Shown: piece by piece, positions 48,833-61,095 of the stretch
Layout of the letters: each line of letters opens with the position of its first letter
Numbering within the stretch: the stretch's first letter is position 1
Source of the DNA: Daucus carota subsp. sativus
Lineage: Eukaryota > Streptophyta > Magnoliopsida > Apiales > Apiaceae
NCBI RefSeq assembly: GCF_001625215.2
Contig: NC_030387.2
Coordinates: 2,508,501 to 2,572,500, forward strand
Length of the DNA stretch: 64,000 nucleotides
Direction of reading: 5' to 3'
The notes under the pieces: generated by a model
Seen by the model: the letters and a program-made list of their open reading frames with translations, nothing else
Told to the model about the DNA's origin: nothing
Database searches by the model: none
Translations under genes and position numbers: made by a program

Positions 48833-49635
48833 TTATAATTGTCTAACACACTAAAAATGATTATAGTAAGGTCCTTCATGAAAATTATATTGAAAGTTAA
48901 TTTATAGTTAAAAGTGTGAGGCAATTAAAAAATAAGTTAGATTTTAAATAAGATAAAACATAGATCATTGCAAATATGTTTTTAATTTAGTATTAAAAAT
49001 CATATTTTATTTTAAATTATAACGATAATTACATTTATTTGAACATAATTATTGGACTTACTCTGACTAACTAAATAAAATAAAATAACATATTTATTGT
49101 CCGTGAGTAGTGTTGTAGAAAACAAGAATCAGACTTAATCGGTGAAGTCACGGAAAAAAGATTAATTAGAGATTAATTGAATTGATCGGGGATTAATCGG
49201 ATTGATCGGCAATTAATCGGAGATTTAATTAGTATTGCGACTTACGGAACAGAGCTCAAATATGTGATTAATCACCGACTTTTAGAAAAGAGCCCGTGAC
49301 CGGAAAAAATAGAAAACAAATACTATTTCAACTGACTATTCGAATTAAATCAAGTTCAAATAAAAAGAAGCACCGAATTACCGAATTTTAAAAACAACAT
49401 ATGACTTTATCATCAAAATTTTGAATTGGAATTTTAGCACAGTTGGTCTTCCTCAGTCCACCCTTTCTATAATAAAACACAGAAAGAAAGACAGACCAGG
49501 ACTTTCAACCGTGGCATCCTCAACATAAAAAACTAAATCATCCTTTTCATGTTTTAAATTTAAACAACGATTTCTGCATCAGGGTAACTCTTCTTCCTTG
49601 CGTTTTCAGGAGCCACCGGCACGTTCGCTGATGCC

Positions 49636-49642
49636 TATAAAT
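49636..49642 (+). promoter_or_regulatory. TATA box of CYP71 copy A
   Basis: TATAAAT lies 101 bases before the ATG. The same box at the same distance precedes copy B (56557). Confidence 0.75.
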
Positions 49643-49736
49643 TGAACATGTACTGCGTCAAAATAATATCATCAACCACATTTCAAATCACAACATCAAA
49701 ACAAGAAAAAAAAGGATCATATTATCTAGGTACCAA

Positions 49737-51360
49737 ATGGCTATCCAGATTGTCCCCATTGCTATGTTCATGGTCATTTCCTTCATGCTTCTCAATCTAC
49801 TCAAAAAATTGTTTCGAAAATCGAAGAAACTTCCTCCAGGGCCATTCAGGCTTCCCATACTAGGCAACTTGTTACAAGTCACTGGCGCACTCCCTCACCG
49901 CAGTCTCTACAATTTATCGAAAACTCACGGCCCCCTCATGCACCTCCAGCTCGGTGAGGTCTCTGCTGTGGTTGTATCGAACCCGAGAGTAGCTAAAGAA
50001 GTTCTCAAGACTCATGATCTCTGCTTTGCTGACCGTCCAACGCTTCTGCTAGGCAACATTATTTTGTCGAATTGCAGAGACATTGTCTTGGCGCGGTATG
50101 GTGAGCACTGGAGGCAGTTTCGAAAAATCTGTACCTTGGAGCTCTTGAGTGCTAATAAAGTGAAATCTTTTAGAAATATAAGGGAAGAGGAGGCGCGGGA
50201 CCTTATCCAATCCATTCAATCAGCGTCAGGGTCTGCGGTTAATGTGAGCGAGAAGGTCTCTAATTTGGCAAACTCGATAACTTGCAGGTCTACAATTGGA
50301 AAGAGATGCAAGTACCAACATGAACTCATTGAGGCTACGGAGAATATAGCTTACTGGGGCGCGGGTTTTTTTATGGCTGATTTGTTTCCTTCTGCGCTGG
50401 TTTTTCCAGTTCTGAGTGGAATGAAGCCTGCACTTAAGAAGGTTCGTCGAGAGCTTGATCATATATTTGATTACATAATAAATGAACATAAGGAGAAGTT
50501 GGCTAGTAGGAAGAATCAAGGAACCAAGCTTGAGGCAGAGGATGAAGACCTTGTTGATATTTTGTTGAGGATTAACGACAGTCTGCAACTCGAATTTCCT
50601 GTCACTTCCAACGACATCCAAGGCATCGTTTTGGTTAGTAATGCCATTTCCTATTTTGAATTGTTATAGTTCTTTAAATTTTGTTCATTTATTCTGTATA
50701 AATCTTTTAGCTTACGGTTCTTATTAATGTTAACAGGATATGTTCACCGCGGGGACTGACACGTCTTCAGCAGTGCTAGAATGGGCAATGTCAGAGCTGA
50801 TGAAAAAGCCAAGCGCGATGAAAAAGGCACAAGATGAGCTGAGAACCGCCTTAAAAGGAAAGGAAAGTATCCGCGAAACTGATATCCAAGGCTTGAGTTA
50901 TCTAAAGCTAGTGATCAAGGAAACGCTACGCTTACATCCCCCGGTTCCCCTGCTACTCCCTAGAGAATGCAGAAAAGAATGCGAAATTGATGGATATACT
51001 ATTCCAGTTGGGACCAAAGTCATGGTAAATGCGTGGGCTATTGGAAGAGACCCCGGGCAATGGGTTGATGCTGACAGTTTCATTCCTGAAAGATTTGATG
51101 GAAGCTCAGTTGATTACATTGGAGCCAACTTCGAGTTTATTCCTTTTGGTGCTGGACGAAGGATGTGCGCAGGAATCTCGTTCGGGATTGCTAGCATTGA
51201 GCTTCCTCTGGCGCAGCTGCTCTATCACTTCGACTGGACTCTTCCTGATGGAATGAAGCCGGAGGATTTGGACATGGATGAAACTTTTGGAGCTACTACG
51301 AAACGAAAGAACAGCTTGTTTTTGAATGCCAGTCCTCACATTTCTAGCATCGAAGAGTGA
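49737..51360 (+). CDS. Cytochrome P450, CYP71 family (copy A)
   Basis: ER-anchored monooxygenase of the CYP71 clan, a group that oxidises terpenoids, phenolics and other specialised metabolites. Exons 49737-50633 and 50737-51360 join in frame (IQGIVL|DMFTAG, the usual CYP71 intron site) to 506 residues. Residues 1-25 are the membrane anchor, followed by KLPPGP at 32-37. The I-helix has AGTDTSS (304-310), the ExxR is KETLRLHPP (Glu361, Arg364), then FIPERF and the heme loop [13 protein letters not shown] with Cys443. All catalytic motifs are intact. It looks closest to CYP71D/CYP726-type enzymes; the subfamily and substrate cannot be read from this sequence. It is about 99% identical to copy B. 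Confidence 0.93.
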
Positions 51361-51573
51361 CCAAAGAAGTCGATATCACCCTTTCATGATTGGATTGTTT
51401 TTACTGGAGAGCCGAGAGGGTTTGTTTATGTTGTCTAAGGACATGCAGTCTTTTAGAACTCTTTAATTGATTAAACGTGTGCGCGCCCGCCAAAGATTTG
51501 TAATTGTTTCTGATTCTGTTAAAGAAATAGATGAGTATAGATATTTTTGGTATGTTAAAGTTCAACGTGCCAA

Positions 51574-51942
51574 GATCATCTCTTAACGGTGTTAACTATA
51601 CTCGTGGGCTAAACTGGACATGTAGGATATTAGGTAAAATTTACTGAACCATGAAAGACATTTAAATTTAATGGTATTAGCTATATTGAGTATTTATAAT
51701 TTAAAAAAAATATATTATTAATATTTAAATTCTTATAAATAGAATATATCAGTTTAATATGATAATAAATAAAATGTAATCTTTCTACAGATTTTTTATA
51801 AATCTATATAGGTTTGAAAAATATAATCTATTCATAGGAGGTTGGCTATAATTATAGCTAAAGGGTGGGTGTGGTTGAAGTGTGTTTTTTTTTTATGCCA
51901 AATCGGTTTTTAGCTAAAGGCTCTTCATGGTTGAAGATGCTC
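51574..51942. mobile_element. PIF/Harbinger MITE, copy 2 (degenerate), private to copy A
   Basis: It is related to the copy at 44908 but decayed. It is followed by TAA and preceded by CAA, a one-base-changed duplication. CYP71 copy B has the uninterrupted site GCTAACACATG near 58709. Confidence 0.75.
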
Positions 51943-51991
51943 TAACACATGTATTACCTAAAATTTTAAATTACTTAGAATCTGCTGTTAC

Positions 51992-52591
51992 AGAAAGCCT
52001 CTCCCTTACGAACCTTATATTCTCTCTGCCCTTGAAGTAGCTTTCATCGATTTTCCCTGGTGGAAAGTCCCAAACTCTTTTATCTGTATTTTTCGATTTG
52101 TTTCCTTCAATAATCTTTCTCTTTGAAGAAGAATTTCTATCTTTTTGATCAGGTTTGGCTTGTTTTTCTGGATCTATATCATAAGAGTTTTCGATTTACT
52201 TTTTATTCTATGCGAGCGGAGCTTATCGGATTGGAGAGTTTATCGTCTATCTTGTGACTTCGACTATTAGATCTAATTTTTTCTTTTTTTTTGATTTCTT
52301 TTCAGTTTGCTAATTTTATTTCGTTTTTCGACTTGTACTTTCAGGTATCTTCTCTTCCTAGTGAGAGTTCTGTTTTCGCTTCTTAATTGTAAGCGGGAGT
52401 CTTATATTGATGATGAAATTTTGTATGAAATCGCAATTCTGATCGATAACTCAAACGAGAGCTCTATATCGTTTATCTGTGTGTTTATAAAAACAGGCGA
52501 TTGCAATTTACTAGTTATTTGTTCGACTTGATCATTCGTCTAGATGTCCTATATTTTTTTGTTATTAGATTAACACTTTTGTGTCAAAAAA
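51992..52591 (+). mobile_element. Non-LTR retrotransposed insertion, private to copy A
   Basis: The 600-base insert ends in TTGTGTCAAAAAAA and is flanked by the 15-base direct repeat AGAATCTGCTGTTAC (51977-51991 and 52592-52606). Copy B has a single AGAATCTGTTGTTAC at the equivalent site. The A-rich tail and long duplication are the marks of LINE-driven insertion; the tail resembles plant L1 ends. Short frames inside match nothing I recognise, so it may be a 5'-truncated L1 or a retrocopy. Confidence 0.8.
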
Positions 52592-52801
52592 AGAATCTGC
52601 TGTTACTATTCAAGATTGAAATACTTCAACTGATCTTTAGCAAGATTTGCAATAATTTTATCTTTGAGTCGGACTTGATCCTTAATTTTAAAAATCTCAG
52701 GCGATTAACAAACATGCATAAACACTATTACAACCCTTAACATTAATCGATTATTTACCAACCCTTAGAAAGTAGGGAATTGCAAATTAAAATTGTCATT
52801 A

Positions 52802-53196
52802 GAGCATCTCCAACCGCGTTGGCTATAATCGCTGGCTAAATTGGACCTGTAAGACATTATGTAAAATTTGCTGAACCTGTAAGACATTTTGCTTCAATGG
52901 TACTGGCTATATTGGTTCGCTATAATTTAAAAATAGTATGTTATTAATATTTTAAATTGTTAAAATAGAATATATCAGTTCAATATGGTAATAGATGATG
53001 TACAATCTTCCTACAGATTTTCTTACAGACCTGTAGAGGTTCGACAAATTTAGCCATCCATAGGAGGTTGGCTAAATATATAGACAACAGATGAGCATGG
53101 TTGGAGTTGAGTTTTTGGAGCTGTTGGCTAAAATTTTTTATTTTAGGTATGCCAACTCACCTTTTATCCAAGGGTTTTAGATGGTTGGAGATGCTC
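52802..53196. mobile_element. PIF/Harbinger MITE, copy 3, private to copy A
   Basis: GAGCATCTCCAACC to GGTTGGAGATGCTC is 395 bases, flanked by TTA on both sides (52799-52801 and 53197-53199). Copy B reads GTCGTTAGCAAACATAAA at the same site, a precise empty site with a single TTA. Confidence 0.93.
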
Positions 53197-53199
53197 TTA

Positions 53200-55747
53200 G
53201 CAAACATAAAAGAACCAAATTTTCAGTTATTAAACAAATCTGAATCGAGTTTTTAATGTAATTTATGGTAATATATTAATTGTTGAATTTTTAATTTATG
53301 TTAATAGTGCACCCAATCTTCATATAATCTATTTGAAAATGGTAAAATTAATGTACAATATGTATCATCGATGTATATATAATTTGTATTTTGAGATCTC
53401 AATACGTATCATTAATGTGGAAGGATTTCAAAGATCTCAAAATACATAGAAACAATTTGAATAATATATTATATGGACTTGTAAGATGGTAATAATGATT
53501 TAATCTTTTTATTTAAGGAAGTACAATTAAAAAAATCGTGTGATTGATGTGTATATATACGTATTTTTAAAATATAATATACTACCACTCGAGTTTAACA
53601 AAGAGAATATTAGCATGTATGTATAAAATATAGACAACAAGATCAAAAGAGAATCAATAATAGAGATCAGGGTATGACAAACCGGGTCAAATTCCAAGTT
53701 TTTCCGAAAATCGGGTCAAGTCCCGAATTCCGAATCTGAAAATAAGCCGAAAATAAACTGAATTAACTGCAACAACTTGGGTAAATCACAAGCCCACCAC
53801 AGGCCCCCCAAAAGATCATGATTTGTTGGTGCAATTGGTAGTAGCCCATACGCCCATATCGCACCTATCTAGCTATTGTGGTACCGGCTGGCTTCGTGTC
53901 CCGTCTCTGGATCTCTATTCATTGCGGGATAATATCACCAGCCTTCGTGTCCCCACCTTTGGCAACTTGACTAATCAAGTTTTCGAGAGCTGGCTTTGAA
54001 TACCATATGTGACAACCTGGATCAAATCCCGAGTTTTTTCCAAAAATCGGGTCAAGTCCCGAATTTCGAATTCGAAAATAAACCGAAAATAAACTGCCCC
54101 AACTGTAGCGACTTGGGTAAATCACAAGTCCACCACAGGTCCCTAAAAGATCATGATTTGTTGGTGTAATTGGTAGTAGTAGTACTTATGCTTATAAACT
54201 GAACTAAAGTCTCCACACTTCTCAATGTGGGACTAGGGTGTTACAATCGTGTCTCAGTTCTCTTGTTAGTTTCCTGTCTCTTTGAACATCTCCCTATTTT
54301 TATGTATTCATTATGGTATATATTTTATATATAATTTATAATTTATTATTCATAGTTTTTTTATATTATACATCGTGATATATATTATTTAATATTTAAA
54401 ATTTTTTATTTTTCTTTAGCATTATACAATGTTCAAGTTATCATAGTCAGTAAATATGAAATTTGAAATGATCTATTTAATGTTGTATATTAAATTGTTG
54501 ATGTCTCAATTAATCGATTGTTAATTTGGTATGCAATAACTTTTAATATATTTGAAAAATTTATTAAATACGATTAATTTAAAAAAATTTGATCCACTAT
54601 TTCCATCTCATAGTTCAAGCATAAGTATATTTTATATAGGGTTATTATAACCGATAAATTAAACCATTGTCAATAATGATAATTAATATGGTTTAAGTGT
54701 ATATTTTTGTATATTAAACAATCCAATAATCCTAATTTTGAAAAAAACACACTTAATTATCATAATTTAGACATGTTTATAATCTTATTATTTTTAATTT
54801 GTTTTAAGATATCCGATTGAAATCCCAATCTGATTCGAGACCCGGAAAAACCTGACGATTTGGATTTGGATTTACCGTTTAATATCTCAATCCGAATCCA
54901 ATCCGACCCCAAATATAATGAATTAGATATGAATTTCATGAAATCCAAACAAATCCGACATGATTAGTATCCCTACACATATGTTATAACGATGATTCAA
55001 TATTTATACAAGTGAGCCGTCAAGAGTCAAGGCTCGCATATTCTATTCTGTTTTGAGGAGCAACCACTTACGACTGTCAAATTCTTCCATATATCTGAGA
55101 ACAGAAATTTGGGCAGTCAATATAGAACCTTCACAATAGTAATAAAACAAATGTTTTCAAGTGCACTTTGAAGAAATATAATCTGACTATCATATATGAG
55201 AAAACAACTGAACTGAAAACTAAAACTATGGTGGGTTGGTTGTGACCAAGGAGCCGCCGTCCGCCCATGCGAAAAGTTTGGAAAATGTGTGCATGCTTCA
55301 TACTGAAGTTTTGCGTACATCTTCGCCGAATACTACCTCTTCCAGCTATGTATATACGTAGTCATTACGTTGGTACAACTGTTCTGTATTTTTTTTTGAA
55401 GGAACTGTTCTGTATTTAATTACACCCAAAACAAGTGCAATGCTATTTAAAGAAAATAGCAGGGTTCTTAATGCAAAGTAATCCTGAAAAATTTAATTAA
55501 TAATTAAAAAAGTGTGATACCTGAAAAATGGATTAATTTTGGAATAAGATATAGTACCAAATATGGGAGAAATATTGTTAATTTAGTATCAAAAATTATT
55601 TTTTGATTTCAAATTATAATAATAATCTATTTTAACATAATTATTAGACTTGTTCTAACTAATTAAATAAAATAATATATATTATTATCCGGTGACTGAA
55701 CCATCAATTGAAAAGAAATACGATATCATAATTTTTTTCACTAAGTA
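53200..55747. other. Spacer between the CYP71 copies
   Basis: A direct repeat of about 175 bases (AAATCGGGTCAAGTCCCGAATT through AAAAGATCATGATTTGTTGG) occurs at about 53668-53845 and 54006-54180, perhaps parts of one element ending near 54245. A hAT-like end (GATTAGTATCCCTACA) closes near 54977. From 54985 the duplicated upstream region of copy B begins. No gene is seen. Confidence 0.5.
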
Positions 55748-55755
55748 TTCAAATT

Positions 55756-56255
55756 TAGGGGTGTAATCATCGAGCCGTGCCGAGTCGAACAGTACTGCCA
55801 CGCTCGGCTCGAGCTCGACTAAGAAGTTCGGGTTCAACTCGAGCACGAGTTTGACCGAGTCTTTAATTTTAAGTTCGAAGCTCGGCTCGTCAAAGTTCGA
55901 TAGGCTCGAGTTCGACTCGAAAGCTCGAATGATGTCATCAAATATTAACAAAAACTTGAAACATGATCGGGTTCGACTCAAGTTCGATCCGATTAAATAT
56001 ATAAAAAGATATAAAAATTAAATATTTTATGTAGTAATTTGGAAATAATATAAAAATAACTATAATAATACATGCTCAATTAGGCTCGCGAAACTCACGA
56101 ACTGAGTAATATGAAGCTCGAACTCGGCTCGGTAAATTATTTGAATAGCTCGAGTTCGAGTTCGAGTTTGACTCAATTATTTTCGAGCTGAATTCAAAAA
56201 TTTTACGAGCCGAGCTCGAGCATCTCACGAACTATTCGACCCATTTACACCCGTG
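55756..56255. mobile_element. hAT MITE in copy B upstream region
   Basis: TAGGGGTGTAATC at the left and TTTACACCCGTG at the right are inverted ends, flanked by the perfect 8-bp duplication TTCAAATT (55748-55755 and 56256-56263). The interior is full of GAGCTCGA/TCGAGCTC-type repeats. It lies about 400 bases upstream of the copy B ATG. CYP71 copy A has no such element at the matching place near 49345. Confidence 0.9.
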
Positions 56256-56556
56256 TTCAAATTCAACCAGGTTCAACTAATCACCGAATTTTGAAAACAA
56301 CATATGACTTTATCATACGATTTTTCATTTTTGAACTGGAACATGATTTTAATATAGGCTAGTCTTCTTGATTCCACCCTTTTTATAATAAAACACAGAA
56401 AGAAAGACCAGGACTTTCAACGCTTCCTCAAAATAAATTAAAAAACTAAATCATCCTTTTCATGTTTAAAATTTATACAACGATTTCTGCACCAGTTTAA
56501 CTCTCCTTCCTTGCGTATTCAGGAGCCACCAGCACGTACGCGGAACGGCTGAAGCC

Positions 56557-56563
56557 TATAAAT
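56557..56563 (+). promoter_or_regulatory. TATA box of CYP71 copy B
   Basis: TATAAAT lies 101 bases before the copy B ATG, in sequence nearly identical to the copy A promoter. Confidence 0.75.
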
Positions 56564-56657
56564 TGAACATGCACTGCGCCAAAAATAATATCATCAACCA
56601 CATTTCAAATCGCAACATCAAAACAAGAAAAAAAAAATCATATTATCTAGGTACCAA

Positions 56658-58476
56658 ATGGCTATCCAGATTGTCCCCATTCTTACGTTCATGGTCATTT
56701 CTTTCATGCTTCTCAATCTCCTGAAAAAATTGTTCCGAAAATCGAAGAAACTCCCTCCAGGGCCATTCAGGCTTCCCATACTAGGCAACTTGTTACAAGT
56801 CACTGGCGCACTCCCTCACCGCAGTCTCTACAATTTATCGAAAACTCACGGCCCCCTCATGCACCTCCAGCTCGGTGAGGTCTCTGCTGTCGTTGTATCG
56901 AACCCGAGAGTCGCTAAAGAAGTTCTCAAGACTCATGACCTCTGTTTTGCTGACCGGCCAACGCTTCTGCTTGGCAACATTATTTTGTCGAATTGCAGAG
57001 ACATTGTCTTGGCGCGGTATGGTGAACACTGGAGACAGTTTCGAAAAATCTGTACCTTGGAGCTTCTGAGTGCTAATAAAGTGAAATCTTTTAGAAATAT
57101 AAGGGAAGAGGAGGCGCGGGACCTTATTCAATCCATTCAATCAGCGTCAGGGTCTGCGGTTAATGTGAGCGAGAAGGTCTCTAATTTGGCAAACTCGATA
57201 ACTTGCAGGTCTACAATTGGAAAGAGATGCAAGTACCAACATGAACTCATTGAGGCTACAGAGAATATAGCTTACTGGGGTGCTGGTTTTTTTATGGCTG
57301 ATTTGTTTCCTTCTGCGCTAGTTTTTCCGGTTCTGAGTGGAATGAAGCCTGCACTTAAGAAGGTTCGTCGAGAGCTTGATCATATATTTGATTACATAAT
57401 CAATGAACATAAGGAGAAGTTGGCTAGTAGAAAGAATCAAGGAACCAAGCTTGATGCAGAGGATGAGGACCTTGTTGATATTTTGTTGAGGATTAACGAC
57501 AGTCTGCAACTCGAATTTCCAGTCACTTCCAACGACATCCAAGGCATCGTTCTGGTTAGTAATGCCATTTCCTATTTTTGAAACGGTTTTTCTTGTGTGT
57601 GGCCATGACACATGCTAAGCATTAAATTTAAAAGTTTAACTCATTTTGATTGGCTCATATTCCTTAATAATGGTGGACCCCTATACAATAACCACACCGA
57701 TCAAAATGACCCAAACATATAAAATTTATTGTTTAGCATGTGACATGACACAGACTAGACAAACCCTTTTTGAAATTGATCTAGTGCTTTAAATTTTGTT
57801 TATTTTTTCTATTATAAATCTTTTAGCTTACGGTTCTTTTTAATGTGTACAGGACATGTTCACCGCGGGGACTGACACGTCTTCAGCAGTGCTAGAATGG
57901 GCAATGTCAGAGCTGATGAAAAAGCCAAGCGTGATGAAAAAGGCACAAGATGAGCTGAGAAACGCCTTAAAGGGAAAGGAAAGTATCCGCGAAACTGACA
58001 TCCAAGGCTTGAGTTATCTAAAGCTAGTGATCAAGGAAACGCTACGCTTACATCCCCCGGTTCCCCTACTACTCCCTAGAGAATGCAGAAAAGAATGCGA
58101 AATTGATGGATATACTATTCCGGTTGGGACCAAAGTGATGGTAAATGCGTGGGCTATTGGAAGAGACCCCGGGCAATGGGTTGATGCTGACAGCTTCATT
58201 CCGGAAAGATTTGATGGAAGCTCAGTTGATTACATTGGAGCCAACTTCGAGTTTATTCCTTTCGGTGCTGGACGAAGGATGTGCGCAGGAATCTCATTCG
58301 GGATTGCTAGCATTGAGCTTCCTCTGGCGCAACTACTCTATCACTTCGACTGGACTCTTCCTGATGGAATGAAACCGGAGGATTTGGACATGGATGAAAC
58401 TTTCGGAGCAACTACTAAACGAAAGAACAGCTTGTTTTTGAATGCCAGTCCTCACATTTCTAAAATCGAAGAATGA
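56658..58476 (+). CDS. Cytochrome P450, CYP71 family (copy B)
   Basis: A near-identical duplicate of copy A: exons 56658-57554 and 57853-58476, 506 residues, with the same splice site phase. All P450 motifs are intact ([41 protein letters not shown]). By eye only six residues differ: A9L and M10T in the membrane anchor, one Glu-to-Asp in the loop before EDEDL, A326V, T336N and S503K near the C-terminus. None touches a catalytic motif, so substrate range may be shared. The intron is 298 bases against 103 in copy A because of a Mutator-like MITE. The promoters differ upstream by a hAT element, so expression could differ more than activity. Confidence 0.93.
57584..57766. mobile_element. Mutator-like MITE in CYP71 copy B intron
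   Basis: It is 183 bases with inverted ends of about 34 bases (GTGGCCATGACACATGCTAA at left; TTAGCATGTGACATGACACA at right). The perfect 9-bp duplication TTTTTGAAA flanks it (57575-57583 and 57767-57775). The copy A intron has the single site CTATTTTGAATTG. It does not alter the splice sites. Confidence 0.92.
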
Positions 58477-59328
58477 ACCAAAGAAGTCGATATCACCGTT
58501 TCATGATTCGATTGTTTTACTCGAGAGCCGAGAGGGCTTGTTTATGTTGTCCAACGACACGCAGTCTTTTAAAACTCTTTAATTAATAGAATGTGTGCTG
58601 TAATGAATGTGTGTGTGTGTACGAAAGATTTGTAATTGTCTCCAATTATGTTAAAGAAATAAATGAGTTTAGATTTTTTGGTAAGTTTTGATATGTTAAA
58701 GTTCAACATGCTAACACATGTATGTATTATCTAAAAATTACAATTATTTGAACAGGTATCAAGAATCTGTTGTTACTGATCAAGATTGAAAGATTCAACT
58801 GATCTTCAGAAAGATTTGCAATAATTGTATCTTTGAGTTGGACATGATTCTCAATTTTATGAGCATCAAATCTCAGGCGATTACCAAACAAGCATAAAAC
58901 ACTATACTAACATGAATCGATTATTTATCAACCCTAGAAAGCAGGGTTGCAAATTAACATGGTCGTTAGCAAACATAAATAGAAATCTTCAATTCCATTT
59001 GTATACTAGAAGAATCTGAATCTGAGTTTTCTGTCAGCAGTCTCAAACTCGGTTCATTTAGTTCGGAAACTATTTTTTGAGCCTCAGTGATGAATTTTGT
59101 ATTATACAAACTGTTGTACTTGTGTCAGCATACATCAACCTATTTTTGAATTGATATTCAAGATTTGAAGCTTTTTAAGATCAGATACCCTGAGATCATA
59201 TGCAATTAAATAATTCAGATACATAAATCATAACAAGCCTCGAGCTGTAAGAAAGATTTCACTTTATCACATTCAACAATATCAATCTTACATCTATTTC
59301 TTCTTTGCATCATCTGAAATGTTTAGAA
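58477..59328. other. 3' flank of CYP71 copy B
   Basis: This is the transposon-free version of the copy A 3' flank up to about 59000, then unique AT-rich DNA before the pseudogene. A GT microsatellite lies at about 58607-58620. Confidence 0.6.
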
Positions 59329-60757
59329 ATGGAACTTTTACCCCCTTTCCCATTATATATATCTTCTCTCATACTCGGCATATTTTTCGTTTTTTTATTC
59401 AAAAATTCGAAATGAAAATAGAAATCTAATCTCCCTCCCGGACCACGGAAGCTACCAATCATAGGATATATTCACCAAGTTGCTGGAAAAATCCGGCATC
59501 TAGCTCTCAGAGAATTAGCACAAAAGTGCGGACCTGTCATGCACCTGCAGCTCGGTGAAATATCGGCAATTGTTAGTTTAGATTCAAGAGTTGCGAAAGA
59601 AGTGCTGAAAACGAATCATCTGGCATCCGCTAACAGGCCAGAATTGTATTCGGCACTATTCTTCTGGCAAATTTCCGTGACATAGTCTTGGCTCTCTACG
59701 GTGATTACTGGAGACAAATGCGAAAAATTTGTACAGCGGAACTTTTGAGTGCACACAAAGTGAAGTCCTTCCGTTTCATCAGGCAGGATGAGACATGGCA
59801 GCTGTATCAATAAATCAAATCATTGTCGCGATCAGGATCATCAGTTAATATTAGTCACCTGGTCTCGACATTGTCCAATGCAATTGTTTGCAGGTCTACA
59901 ATTGGAGAGAAATGCAAGTACTAAGATGAGCTTGTGGAATGTGTTGAGGAGATTGCTCAACTTGGTTTCGGATTTTTTATGGCTGATATGTTTGGGTCAA
60001 TAAAATTTCTTCCTCTGCTTACTGGGATGAAACGTGCCGTGGATAAGATCAGACCGAAGGTTGATGGTTTCTTTGATTATATTATCAAGGAGACAAGGAG
60101 CATGAACAGAAATTGAGTAACAGGAAAGAAGGATCTGAAGTTACCGCTGAAGATGAAGATTAGTCGATGTTCTTTTGAGAATTAACCAGGCGTTTTTTTG
60201 GTAAGTTTACGTAACTTCAAATCCATTTTACACTAACATATTTTCTAGTGTGCGCCTATTTAGTTAGGTGGTGAATTTCTGTTAGTTTAAGTTTCACTAA
60301 TGGCCTCCTGAGTGCACAACGAATTTCCATCTATCAAAATATTCCACTTAGATAAAAAATAGTTGTTAGTGTGTGCGAGAAAGACGCTTACACTAATTCA
60401 GTTTATAATATCACTGTGATGTCTATGCTCATGTATTAACATTGCATTTTAACTTAATTGCAGGACATGTTCACGGCTGGAACCGACACATCTTCTGCAG
60501 TGCTCGAATGGACTAAGACTGAGTTAATTAAAAACCCGAAAGAAATGAAGAAGTTGTAAGCCGAAGTGAGGGAAGTAGGGAAAGGAAAAGAACAAATAGA
60601 TGAAACGGATATACCAAGAATGAATTACTTAAAACTTGTGGTGAAAGAATTCTTGCGTCTACATGCACCAGTTCCATTGTTGCTCCCACGACAATGTCGA
60701 AAAGAATGTGGAATTGATGGATACACTACACTATCCCTGTGGGAACTGTAAACGAAC
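59329..60757 (+). pseudogene. Broken CYP71-family P450
   Basis: ATG 59329 opens a membrane anchor (MELLPPFPLYISSLILGIFF) that runs into stops after LFKNSK. In shifting frames follow [62 protein letters not shown] and FGFFMADMFGS. After an intron comes [16 protein letters not shown] at about 60464, a TAA replacing Gln at 60557, and NYLKLVVKEFLRLHAP, where the ExxR motif is still readable. A small insertion shifts frame at GIDGYT, and homology ends before PERF and the heme loop. It is CYP71-like but clearly more divergent than copies A and B are from each other. It cannot give an active enzyme. Confidence 0.92.
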
Positions 60758-60759
60758 CG

Positions 60760-61095
60760 AGCTGAGTCGAGTTTTATCGAGTTCAAGTTGGAGTAGAGTT
60801 TTTTTTTTACCAAGTCGAGCCAAACTCGATAAGCTTATCGATCTTTTTTTCGGTTCGAACTCGAGTTCGTTAAACACCGAGTCGAGTTCGAGTTTTTAAC
60901 GTACCGATCCGAGTAGAGCCGAACCGAGTTGATATCGAGCCGGTCAATAAAATTTCTGTTTTCTTCAAATTTTAAAAATTAGCTTTATCTATTTAGTACA
61001 CAATTTAGAAATTAAGAACTCGAGCTCGTTAACGAGCTGAGTCGAGTCGAACAACTAAAAAACTTGGTTTGACTCGTTAAGCTTATAAAAAATTA
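60760..61095. mobile_element. hAT-like MITE remnant at broken P450 end
   Basis: Rich in GAGTCGAGTTCGAG and TTAACGAGCTGAGTCGAGTCG motifs in both orientations, like the hAT MITE at 55756. Inverted parts occur near 60765 and 61035-61110. No clean target duplication was found. Confidence 0.55.

Larger units (their letters stand above)
47335..59030. repeat. Segmental duplication holding two CYP71 genes
   Basis: Copy A is about 47335-53260 and copy B about 54985-59000. Matching blocks are the far upstream region (GTGAGCCGTCAAG at 47369 and 55012; GGAGCCGCCGTCCGCCCATG at 47620 and 55250), the near promoter, both exons, and the 3' flank through TTAGCAAACATAAA (53197 and 58966). Differences are mostly transposon insertions private to one copy, listed separately. 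Confidence 0.88.
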
